Counted from the first letter of the stretch, positions 1 through 4,524 are shown. The stretch: 5,832 nt of DNA from Tatlockia sp. (GCA_013698215.1 JACCVJ010000655.1:1-5832), one strand, 5' to 3'. Translations and numbers: made by a program. Notes: generated by a model not told the origin, from the letters alone.

Positions 1-83
1 GCTAGGGCATATCTGTCCGTTGAAATGTGTACAGTCGCTCTTTATTAACAGAATCTCAGGTAGCAAAAGGAGGAAAAAGGAGG

Positions 84-428
84 CTACATGAACGGTCTCG
101 GATAATATTTGCCCTCCTGAAGCTCCCAAGCCAGTCCATCGGGGTCTAGCTCCTTGCTCCAAGCGGCAAACATATCAGCGCCTTTTTTTTTCTTCCTACC
201 GATAGTTGGATGGGCAACCCCTAAGTGATTGGCTAATCCTCGCGCACTCAATCCAGCATCACCTGATTCTATGTTTTGCGGCAATTCTTGCGTTGGTTCA
301 TTTTGTCTCGCATTGGGGGAACGAGGAAGGCTCTGAAGTTTCTGGCGTGTTCTCTGCCCGATAGATTCCGCTTCGTCTATCCGGCGTTCTACTCCCCCAA
401 CATTGTCACTGTATACTGCTGTAAACAT
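84..428 (-). CDS. Helix-turn-helix DNA-binding protein, likely C-terminal half of a split RHH-HTH protein
   Basis: A 114-aa frame read from ATG at 428 to TAG at 86-84. Residues 60-78 (LSARGLANHLGVAHPTIGR) look like a helix-turn-helix. They are followed by a lysine run (79-82) and the block W90-S...DPDGLAWE102, which I recall as the tail of many cyanobacterial DNA-binding proteins with lines such as 'F-x-E-W-S...DPDGIAW'. Residues 13-34 are charged and coil-like; 35-56 look like a flexible linker. The frame starts inside the 3' end of the upstream RHH gene (40-nt overlap, different frame), and I see no Shine-Dalgarno before 428. A -1 shift at the five-G run at 398-394 would join the two frames into one protein of about 186 aa. 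The lysine codons lie on a nine-T run (183-191), another slippage-prone site. The HTH call is fairly safe; independent translation from 428 is doubtful. Confidence 0.6.
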   Translation of the reverse strand: MFTAVYSDNVGGVERRIDEAESIGQRTRQKLQSLPRSPNARQNEPTQELPQNIESGDAGLSARGLANHLGVAHPTIGRKKKKGADMFAAWSKELDPDGLAWELQEGKYYPRPFM

Positions 429-643
429 TCCTGTATACGCTTGTCTACAATCAGTAACGCGACTTTTTCTATCCGCTCCTCTAAGCTGTCTACAGTTGTA
501 AACACTTCTGTAGACAATCCTAATATATCCCTTAGCAAGCGTTGAGCGATCGCGCTTGTACTTTCATCATGCGTCTGGGCGCGCTGCCTGAGAAGGTCGA
601 TTTCTTGCTCCGTGAAGCGGAAGGAAATAACTTGAGTAACCAT
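389..643 (-). CDS. Ribbon-helix-helix DNA-binding protein, candidate centromere/operator binder
   Basis: An 84-aa frame from ATG at 643 to TAG at 391-389. Residues 4-10 (QVISFRF) form a likely DNA-contacting beta strand. Residues 12-24 and 29-41 (STSAIAQRLLRDIL) form the two helices of an RHH fold. Residues 50-78 are charged and coil-like, as in a dimerising stalk. The start is the first ATG after the 661-752 repeat array, 17 bp away; no clear Shine-Dalgarno is visible. The gene is headed by nine 11-bp-spaced GTNNAC sites, and its own 3' half contains seven more, so autoregulation and/or plasmid partition is the natural inference (RHH proteins such as ParR of R1 bind 11-bp iterons). The stop comes straight after a five-G run, and the downstream HTH frame continues as if it were the same protein. 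The RHH assignment is confident; the biological role is inferred. Confidence 0.75.
   Translation of the reverse strand: MVTQVISFRFTEQEIDLLRQRAQTHDESTSAIAQRLLRDILGLSTEVFTTVDSLEERIEKVALLIVDKRIQECLQQYTVTMLGE
411..515 (-). repeat. Intragenic set of seven GTNNAC sites, roughly 11-bp phased
   Basis: GTNNAC hexamers start at 411, 421, 433, 443, 488, 498 and 510, with a degenerate GTAAC at 454. Spacings are 10, 12, 10, (45), 10 and 12, so all stay within one base of an 11-bp lattice starting at 411. The hexamers are GTATAC, GTAAAC, GTCTAC and GTAGAC. GTTTAC reads on the minus strand here but on the plus strand in the 661-752 array, so the two sets face each other. They lie inside the coding sequence of the RHH gene and the start of the HTH frame. 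Confidence 0.65.
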
Positions 644-660
644 AACAAGCGATTGTTTGT

Positions 661-752
661 GTAGACAGTATGTTTACTAATTGTAGACTAACTGTATACG
701 GGATGTTTACATTGTAGACTGTCTGTCTACAATTTGTTTACTAGCTGTATAC
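661..752 (+). repeat. Nine-copy 11-bp iteron array, candidate centromere/operator
   Basis: GTNNAC hexamers start at 661, 672, 683, 694, 705, 714, 725, 736 and 747. Every step is 11 bp except one of 9 bp. The wider consensus is about TGTWKACWAN. One motif per helical turn places all sites on one face of the DNA. The array fills the space just upstream of the RHH start codon (643) and so must cover that gene's promoter. Direct 11-bp repeats beside an RHH gene are the hallmark of ParR/parC-type centromeres. An operator or replication-iteron role is the alternative. Confidence 0.8.
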
Positions 753-1018
753 AAGAAACTATAAGGACTCATAATAAAGGCGATCTCTCAGTGCAAGCGT
801 CTGGCAGCGCAAAAAAGAAAACCCTCAAGCAGTTAACAAGCTCAAGGGCAGTTTCCACCAAAGGTTTTGTCTCCACCGCAATGATGGTTTACGCTCCTTA
901 TATTAACGGGCGATTGCGCTGCGTGATCGTGTGTACTGCCTGTACACATTTTCTAATGCTGAACGTTTTGACAACCAATGGTTGACAATTAGCAGCGCGC
1001 GCGATCACTGCTCTTAAA
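753..1018. other. Non-coding gap between iteron array and KilA-N remnants
   Basis: I find no convincing gene. The stretch holds a 7-bp inverted repeat TGTGTAC/GTACACA (930-936 and 942-948) whose two GTNNAC hexamers are again 11 bp apart. It also holds a 6-bp palindrome CAACCA-A-TGGTTG (972-984) and two perfect TTGACA hexamers (968-973, 982-987), neither with a -10 box at proper spacing. Confidence 0.5.
930..948. promoter_or_regulatory. Possible outlying operator, TGTGTAC-N5-GTACACA
   Basis: A perfect 7-bp inverted repeat with the 5-bp spacer TGCCT. Its two GTNNAC cores (931, 942) have the same 11-bp spacing as the main array about 180 bp away, so the same protein may bind it. No promoter is clear beside it, and a chance palindrome is possible. 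Confidence 0.35.
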
Positions 1019-1261
1019 CTACTTTTGTTTATCAGAAACTTTAAACCGCGATCGCATTTGTTTTCGAGGCAAGGTGCGATCACTCGTACCAAAATCATCA
1101 GGTAAACAAATAATGACGAAGGATGAGAACTCAGGAGAAAGCCACTCCGCGAAGTCAATAGCTATTTCAGGACTAGCCCAAGTCTCGGAATCCTTGCCCA
1201 GCCTAGTTTCTATGAGGTCGGAAATCCCGACCTCATAATCAGTCATTAAAATCTTGGTCAA
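1019..1261 (-). pseudogene. Truncated KilA-N domain fragment
   Basis: An 80-aa frame. The first in-frame ATG is at 1246; only a TTG at 1261 extends it. The segment ISDLIETRLGKD followed by TWASPEIAIDFAEWLSPEF matches the second half of KilA-N domains, whose hallmark is T-W-x-H-P-x-x-A-I-x-x-A-x-W-x-S-P-x-F. KilA-N is a DNA-binding domain of phage, plasmid and cyanobacterial proteins. The usual N-terminal part (G-Y-I-N-A-T type) is missing, and after SSFV the sequence turns into unrelated residues. A serine replaces the usual histidine in T-W-V-H-P. The same block recurs at 1323-1571 and, on the other strand, near 1640-1830. I read it as a decayed copy, though expression of a short protein cannot be excluded. 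Confidence 0.5.
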
Positions 1262-1431
1262 TTTCTTTAGTCTTACTGACTCTCTGTACCGCTTCCATTC
1301 TTTACCAAAAGCTTTCGACCAATTAGTTGCGTTTTAGATACTGAATAAATATCGGTCTGACGAACGCGCTGAACTTAAGAGAAAGCCACCCCGCGAAGTC
1401 AATAGCTATTTCAGGACTAGCCCAAGTCTCG
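1135..1431 (-). repeat. 53-bp direct repeat (1135-1187 and 1379-1431)
   Basis: The two copies differ at a single base (1146 T versus 1390 C). They encode the KilA-N segment ETWASPEIAIDFA(E/G)WLS on the minus strand. Similarity continues to higher coordinates through the hairpin units and stops abruptly below 1135/1379, marking the duplication boundary. Such near-identity between two decayed frames implies a recent duplication or gene conversion. Confidence 0.8.
1211..1237. repeat. Hairpin unit A, 11-bp stem, 5-nt loop
   Basis: TATGAGGTCGG (1211-1221) pairs perfectly with CCGACCTCATA (1227-1237) around the loop AAATC. It lies inside the KilA-N-like frame and encodes EVGISDL on the minus strand. 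It is one of six hairpins in this region with the same loop (AAATC, or GATTT on the other strand) and differing stems. Confidence 0.8.
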
Positions 1432-1571
1432 TGAACCTTACCGTGTCTAACTTCCACAAGGTCGGAAATCCCGACCTTGTAATCTTTGCCCAACCTAGTT
1501 TCTATGACCTGCGAAATCCGCAGGTCTAAATCCTTGCCCAGCCTAGTTTCTATGAGGTGCGAAATCTGCAC
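1323..1571 (-). pseudogene. KilA-N fragment with three tandem 16-residue repeats
   Basis: An 82-aa frame with no ATG near its start: the first possible start is GTG at 1571, and the open frame reaches an in-frame TAG near 1615. It holds three tandem units of 16 residues of the type IETRLGKDxxxxISxL/V. They are followed by TWASPEIAIDFAGWLSLKF, the KilA-N second half, and then unrelated residues. Compared with the copy at 1019-1261 it has exactly 96 extra nucleotides, two 48-nt units. The lack of a good start and of the KilA-N first half favours a remnant. The preserved reading frame through a multiple-of-three expansion is the only argument for a living gene. Confidence 0.5.
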
Positions 1572-1574
1572 CTC
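1456..1574. repeat. Three hairpin units in a 48-nt tandem repeat
   Basis: Hairpin loops centre on 1468, 1516 and 1564, exactly 48 nt apart. The stems are ACAAGGTCGG/CCGACCTTGT (1456-1480), GACCTGCG/CGCAGGTC (1506-1526) and GAGGTGC/GCACCTC (1554-1574). The third has one more pair that is mismatched in DNA (G1561-T1567), which would be a G-U wobble in plus-strand RNA. All loops hold AAATC. Between hairpins lies a conserved spacer of the type CCTTGCCCAGCCTAGTTTC. Confidence 0.8.
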
Positions 1575-1639
1575 TAGATCAACGATTAAAACGCCGATTA
1601 ATCTCTTTCGACCCTACCAACAAAATAATTAAAACTTAA

Positions 1640-1830
1640 ACGGTAGAAATAGACAGCCGGATTTCGGCTGTCATAGAAACCAAGCGGGGCAAGGATTCCG
1701 ACACTTGGGCTAGTCCTGAAATGATTACAAGGTGCAGATTTTGCACCTTGTGGAACTCAGTCACGGCAAGGATTCCGAGACTTGGGTACATCCTGAAATA
1801 GCAATTGATAAACAACTACTGAGGCGAACG
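1640..1830 (+). pseudogene. Broken KilA-N remnant in opposite orientation, two hairpins
   Basis: On the plus strand, 1645-1720 reads VEIDSRISAVIETKRGKD followed by DTWASPEM. A frame change then occurs, and 1727-1810 reads KVQILHLVELSHGKD followed by ETWVHPEIAID, the latter with the canonical KilA-N T-W-V-H-P-E. No start codon or continuous frame exists. Hairpins GACAGCCG/CGGCTGTC (1652-1672) and ACAAGGTGCA/TGCACCTTGT (1727-1751) carry the loop GATTT, as in the minus-strand copies. The region is inverted relative to the fragments at 1019-1571, so the locus is a degenerate inverted array. Confidence 0.55.
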
Positions 1831-1889
1831 CGTATAGCTGATGTAGGCAACTTTCAATTAATCCTTCTGCTTTGACCGTAACCACTGCC

Positions 1890-2090
1890 TTAAGCAGACA
1901 AGTCCTGCTGCTGTTCTCTCTCTAACTTTTCTGCGATCGCTTCCCTAATCCAGTTACTTAATTCATCCCCAGCCAACTCGCGCACTGTAGTATCTATGCT
2001 TACAGGCAATCTAGCCATAACTGGCTTCTTCGCCAGTGGCTCACTTCCTTTTACCTGAAAATGTCCTTTCCCTGTTCTGTTCCCTTTCAT
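1890..2090 (-). CDS. Ribbon-helix-helix regulator, likely autoregulated repressor
   Basis: A 66-aa protein from ATG at 2090 to TAA at 1892-1890. The first 22 residues are basic and glycine-rich. Residues 23-29 (PVMARLP) form the probable beta strand, 31-40 helix 1, and 43-58 (ELSNWIREAIAEKLER) helix 2 of an RHH fold. The tail is glutamine-rich. An upstream ATG at 2098 opens only a three-codon frame, so 2090 is kept; the Shine-Dalgarno is poor (GAAG). The gene diverges from the one at 2265, and two near-identical 20-bp palindromes lie between them, the nearer one 10 bp before this start. That layout suggests the protein controls itself and its neighbour. An orphan antitoxin is the alternative, but I see no toxin gene next to it. 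Confidence 0.8.
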   Translation of the reverse strand: MKGNRTGKGHFQVKGSEPLAKKPVMARLPVSIDTTVRELAGDELSNWIREAIAEKLEREQQQDLSA

Positions 2091-2100
2091 GTCTTCATGA

Positions 2101-2120
2101 TAACCGAGTCTACACGGTTA
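2101..2120. promoter_or_regulatory. Operator-like 20-bp palindrome, copy 1
   Basis: TAACCGAGTCTACACGGTTA: half-sites agree at 8 of 10 positions. It shares the consensus TAAYCGNGTMTACNCGRTTA with the copy at 2158-2177, centre to centre 57 bp. It lies 10 bp upstream of the RHH start at 2090. The central GTCTAC also matches the core of the 661-752 array. Confidence 0.65.
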
Positions 2121-2152
2121 GTGTAAAGATACTAAAAATCAGAAGTTATAGC

Positions 2153-2181
2153 TTGCATAATCGTGTATACGCGATTATAAT
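2153..2181 (+). promoter_or_regulatory. Promoter for the 2265 gene
   Basis: The -10 box TATAAT (2176-2181) is perfect. A -35 of TTGCAT (2153-2158) stands 17 bp upstream and keeps only the TTG. The palindrome at 2158-2177 fills the spacer, so a bound repressor would block RNA polymerase. Transcription should begin near 2188, giving a leader of about 75 nt. Confidence 0.6.
2158..2177. promoter_or_regulatory. Operator-like 20-bp palindrome, copy 2
   Basis: TAATCGTGTATACGCGATTA: half-sites agree at 9 of 10 positions, and the flanking A/T adds one more pair. It overlaps the last base of the -35 and the first two of the -10. It is the second copy of the consensus seen at 2101-2120. Confidence 0.7.
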
Positions 2182-2202
2182 AGTAAATAGCTAGTTTAAA
2201 AA

Positions 2203-2238
2203 GGCGATCGCAAAACTTTCGACGGGGATGCAATCGCC
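2203..2238 (+). promoter_or_regulatory. Leader hairpin containing HIP1
   Basis: GGCGATCGCA (2203-2212) pairs with TGCAATCGCC (2229-2238) at 9 of 10 positions around a 16-nt loop. It lies in the predicted untranslated leader of the 2265 gene. One arm is a HIP1 site, so part of the pairing may be a by-product of that repeat. Confidence 0.4.
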
Positions 2239-2264
2239 CATACCCGAAACCAGGTAACAAAATA

Positions 2265-2597
2265 ATGACATATTGCACCGATACAGATCAAGAGCAGCGC
2301 CAAGAACAATACGCGGCCCTTGAGGAAATCTACCTCTCAGGCATCACCGACGCGGCGGACGGTCGCTTTCCTCAAATGAGCGAGGTTATTTACGTCCAGG
2401 GCTACGTTCAGGGAATGCGCGATTATCCCAGACGTGAAGTAATGCTCCCAGTAATCAATGCTGATGCTAAAGAATTTCCCTTAGTTTGCCATCAATGCAC
2501 TTACTTAAATAATGGCATTTGTAGCATTAAATCTATTCCTAGAAATAGCAATAATTACGCTTGCGATCGCATCAATGTTGACTGCCATTTTAACTAA
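2265..2597 (+). CDS. Small four-cysteine protein of unknown function
   Basis: A 110-aa protein with AGG 10 nt before the ATG. Residues 16-54 carry two helical stretches with the pattern Y-x-x-G-x-x-D-A-x-x-G-x-x-P...Y-x-x-G-Y-x-x-G, which I recall from small plasmid and phage proteins. Residues 75-100 form C75-x2-C78-x7-C86-x13-C100, a spacing that would suit a zinc-binding knuckle; C4 and C107 are extra. No signal peptide or membrane segment is seen, so it is probably cytoplasmic. It is transcribed away from the RHH gene at 1890-2090, behind a promoter whose spacer is an operator-like palindrome, so it is the likely regulated target of that repressor. I do not recognise a function; metal binding is inferred from cysteines alone. 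Confidence 0.75.
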   Translation: MTYCTDTDQEQRQEQYAALEEIYLSGITDAADGRFPQMSEVIYVQGYVQGMRDYPRREVMLPVINADAKEFPLVCHQCTYLNNGICSIKSIPRNSNNYACDRINVDCHFN

Positions 2598-2601
2598 CAA
2601 A

Positions 2602-2643
2602 TAGCCTATATTATTAGTATTAAATTATTAATTTTATAGGCTA
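2602..2643 (+). terminator. Stem-loop after the 2265 gene, weak terminator candidate
   Basis: TAGCCTATA (2602-2610) pairs perfectly with TATAGGCTA (2635-2643) across a 24-nt AT-rich loop that has its own inner dyad (AAATTA-T-TAATTT). It starts 4 nt after the stop codon. There is no T-run after it, so intrinsic termination would be inefficient; an RNA-stability element is possible. Confidence 0.4.
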
Positions 2644-2674
2644 CTATTCCCACACAAACACACACAATAATATT

Positions 2675-3328
2675 ATGCAATTTACACACAACAAAGCCAT
2701 TATCGGAATGCCTGAAACTCCTTATCTACTCAGAGTTAACAAGCAGGTTGATTGCTTCTCAATTGGTAACATTGAACCGGGGAACATTGAGAGTTTGAAT
2801 ACCTACGGGCGCGGCAAGTTCTTGGAGTTTGCGATCGCTGCTTGTGATACAGATTTACATGGGCGCATTGGCAAAGTTAAAGAAAGTCAGCAGTACGCTT
2901 TTATTAGCGCGATCGTCACTGCTTCAGATGATTCTAGATTACTAAAAGGCTTGTTATGTCACTTTTTGGTTTACGGCTACGAGGCGCGTTTCTTTACGAT
3001 GTTGGCTGCTGAAATTGAGACCGCCGCAATATTTGGTGGTAGTTTTCCCCAAGTGATTCGGATGGCTTTCGATCGTTCGGTAGCGACGGTGCATGGCACA
3101 AATATTAAGCCGCCGACTATTTCTAGTCGGAACGCAGTAAAGGACGAATTAACCTTATTTGAAGCAGCGCAGTTGATAGGGGAGAAATACCCCGCTTATC
3201 TGCCAGATGCGACGGCGCTTTATCCTATGAGTGTTGACCCCAAGTCTGGGGAATTATTATCAGGATTAATTCGGCATGGATTAGCGCCGCTATTGCCTAT
3301 TAATGAGCCGCAGCCGCTTTTAGCTTAG
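2675..3328 (+). CDS. Hypothetical protein, 217 aa
   Basis: A complete frame from ATG at 2675 to TAG at 3326-3328. I do not recognise the family. The protein is soluble-looking, without signal peptide or transmembrane segment. Residues 48-55 (KFLEFAIA), 76-105 and 106-130 look helical and moderately hydrophobic. The C-terminal quarter ends in a proline-rich tail (APLLPINEPQPLLA). No cysteine or histidine cluster or nucleotide-binding motif is apparent. Codon use and two HIP1-type sites in frame resemble the surrounding genes, so it is native to this element. No Shine-Dalgarno stands before the start, common in cyanobacteria. It follows the 2265 gene by 77 nt with a stem-loop between, and precedes the 306-aa gene across a 14-bp hairpin. 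Confidence 0.75.
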   Translation: MQFTHNKAIIGMPETPYLLRVNKQVDCFSIGNIEPGNIESLNTYGRGKFLEFAIAACDTDLHGRIGKVKESQQYAFISAIVTASDDSRLLKGLLCHFLVYGYEARFFTMLAAEIETAAIFGGSFPQVIRMAFDRSVATVHGTNIKPPTISSRNAVKDELTLFEAAQLIGEKYPAYLPDATALYPMSVDPKSGELLSGLIRHGLAPLLPINEPQPLLA

Positions 3329-3333
3329 GAATA

Positions 3334-3371
3334 ATAGCGCGATCGCATATCAGGAAGTGCGATCGCGCTAT
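3334..3371 (+). terminator. Perfect 14-bp HIP1 hairpin between two genes
   Basis: ATAGCGCGATCGCA (3334-3347) and TGCGATCGCGCTAT (3358-3371) are exact reverse complements around the loop TATCAGGAAG. Each arm holds a full GCGATCGC. It begins 5 nt after the stop of the 217-aa gene and ends 24 nt before the next start. There is no T-run, so it may stabilise RNA or impede RNA polymerase rather than terminate cleanly. Confidence 0.5.
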
Positions 3372-3395
3372 CAATATTAAACAAAAAACTAACAA

Positions 3396-4316
3396 ATGAA
3401 CGACAAACCTTTTTGGATGGTTCCTTATGAAGGACTTAAAAATTTTTCTATCTCTATAGAAGAATGGACAACGCAAGATTTTATTAGAGCCATTGGCACA
3501 TGGCCTCGGATACATATATTGCTGCTTGAGCCAGGGGAGCAAATCTTTTTGACTAAGTTAAGAACTTTTTACTCGTGCCACTCCCAATGGCTGGAATATT
3601 ACCTTGTTGAAATGCCAGCTTCAAGGCGTGAAGAATTAAGAATAAAGCTCCATTTCAGCAATTGCATAAACCAAAAAACTGATGCTGATTTCTCTTTAGC
3701 AATCTTGAACTTATGCCGTCAAGTTTATGGCAAGTCAGAACTGTTAACTTCTGCTCCCTCCTATGAACACCTATTTTTTTTAGCAGAGTATTCAATGTAC
3801 ATACAAAACACAACGTCTTCGGGACTTACAACAGGGTTTCCTGCCAAAACCAGAGATGGGGAAGTTCTTTCTTTCAATAGCATGATAGCTAATAATCATG
3901 ACGCTATTAGACTTTACGAGAAGGCTCTCAAAAATAACTACTTTGAGATAGAGGAGATTTCAACCGACGATCCGGACTGGGTGGAACAATTTCTTAATGC
4001 CTTAATTGCCGAGAGCGTAAATACGGCAATTAAAAATAGAGACAGAGACTTAAACTATCATTGTAGGCAGTTTCTTAAAGCCTTTTGTCACTACAATGCC
4101 GCACGAGAGAGCGGACAAAATGCTTTCCTGTGGCAATTAATAAATGGACAGTTGGGCAAGTCCTTACCGGGAGATAAACCGATCGCGCTTCCCTCTAGAA
4201 AAGTAAAGGGGATTATTGGGCGGCCTAGAGGGTCACTGAATAAGAAAAAAGAAATTGTAAAGAAATATGAAATAGTCGAACCTTGCGGGAGCCATGCAAA
4301 AGGTGTGATTAGCTAG
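3396..4316 (+). CDS. Hypothetical protein with C-terminal AT-hook-like motif, 306 aa
   Basis: A complete frame from ATG at 3396 to TAG at 4314-4316. I do not recognise the main body. It is helical-looking with many aromatic residues, has no membrane segment, and carries cysteines too scattered to suggest a site. Residues 265-290 are basic and contain GRPRGSLNKKK (from 275), which matches the G-R-P core of AT-hooks that bind the minor groove of AT-rich DNA. A DNA-binding accessory role is therefore likely. The gene sits 25 nt upstream of the RHH gene at 4342 on the same strand with no terminator between, so the two are probably one transcript, ended by the stem at 4507-4551. The base composition is somewhat more AT-rich than the 217-aa gene. 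No Shine-Dalgarno precedes the start. Confidence 0.75.
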   Translation: MNDKPFWMVPYEGLKNFSISIEEWTTQDFIRAIGTWPRIHILLLEPGEQIFLTKLRTFYSCHSQWLEYYLVEMPASRREELRIKLHFSNCINQKTDADFSLAILNLCRQVYGKSELLTSAPSYEHLFFLAEYSMYIQNTTSSGLTTGFPAKTRDGEVLSFNSMIANNHDAIRLYEKALKNNYFEIEEISTDDPDWVEQFLNALIAESVNTAIKNRDRDLNYHCRQFLKAFCHYNAARESGQNAFLWQLINGQLGKSLPGDKPIALPSRKVKGIIGRPRGSLNKKKEIVKKYEIVEPCGSHAKGVIS

Positions 4317-4341
4317 AAGTGTACTTACTAAAGGCGGTTCT

Positions 4342-4524
4342 ATGTCAAGGGAGTTTGAGCTAATTCCTCGGATTAAGCCAGTTACTACAAAGTTGACTGA
4401 ACATGACTATCAAGCGCTACTTGATAGAGCTAGAGTTTCAGGAATTAATCAGACATCGTTAATTAGGTTAGCTGTCAGACGCTACTTAAGCGAGACTCCT
4501 ACCAATGAAAAAACCGCCAGCTAA
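4342..4524 (+). CDS. Ribbon-helix-helix (CopG/Arc-like) regulator
   Basis: A 60-aa protein with AAAGGCGG about 5 nt before the ATG, a good ribosome binding site. Residues 13-19 (PVTTKLT) form the DNA-contacting strand, 20-33 helix 1, G34-I-N the turn, and 37-50 (QTSLIRLAVRRYLS) helix 2. This is a textbook single-domain RHH fold of the CopG/Arc type, which acts as a dimer. It lies just before the 98-aa gene and the replication primase. CopG-type proteins in that position often repress rep transcription and set copy number, so copy control is a fair inference. The last six codons and the stop form the left arm of the terminator. An antitoxin is the alternative; no toxin frame follows. Confidence 0.8.
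   Translation: MSREFELIPRIKPVTTKLTEHDYQALLDRARVSGINQTSLIRLAVRRYLSETPTNEKTAS

Noticed and set aside
1..9. Window start GCTAGGGCA equals 4621-4629, hinting at a repeat or circular junction
   Set aside because: Only nine bases match and the sequences diverge at once; chance cannot be excluded.
65..105. Two AAGGAGG runs followed by ATG on the plus strand
   Set aside because: The ATG at 88 opens only five codons before TAA; the purine-rich run is probably just the 3' flank of the minus-strand HTH gene.
276..545. Plus-strand frame of 89 codons
   Set aside because: Antisense shadow of the RHH and HTH frames, which have clear domains.
661..752. CRISPR array
   Set aside because: Repeats are 6-7 bp at 11-bp steps with no spacers of CRISPR length and no cas genes.
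734..985. Plus-strand open frame of 83 codons beginning inside the iteron array
   Set aside because: Starts within the repeats, has no ribosome binding site, and its translation resembles no protein; composition looks like chance.
968..987. Two perfect TTGACA hexamers as -35 boxes
   Set aside because: No -10-like hexamer at 16-19 bp downstream of either.
898..1158. Minus-strand frame of 86 codons
   Set aside because: Overlaps the KilA-N fragment in another frame and covers the 3' flank; no protein-like pattern.
1866..1898. TCTGCTT/AAGCAGA inverted repeat after the 66-aa RHH gene as a terminator
   Set aside because: Seven-base stem, 19-nt loop and no T-run in the direction of transcription.
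3300..3542. Minus-strand frame of 80 codons
   Set aside because: Antisense to the 306-aa gene and spans the HIP1 hairpin; no start signal or domain.
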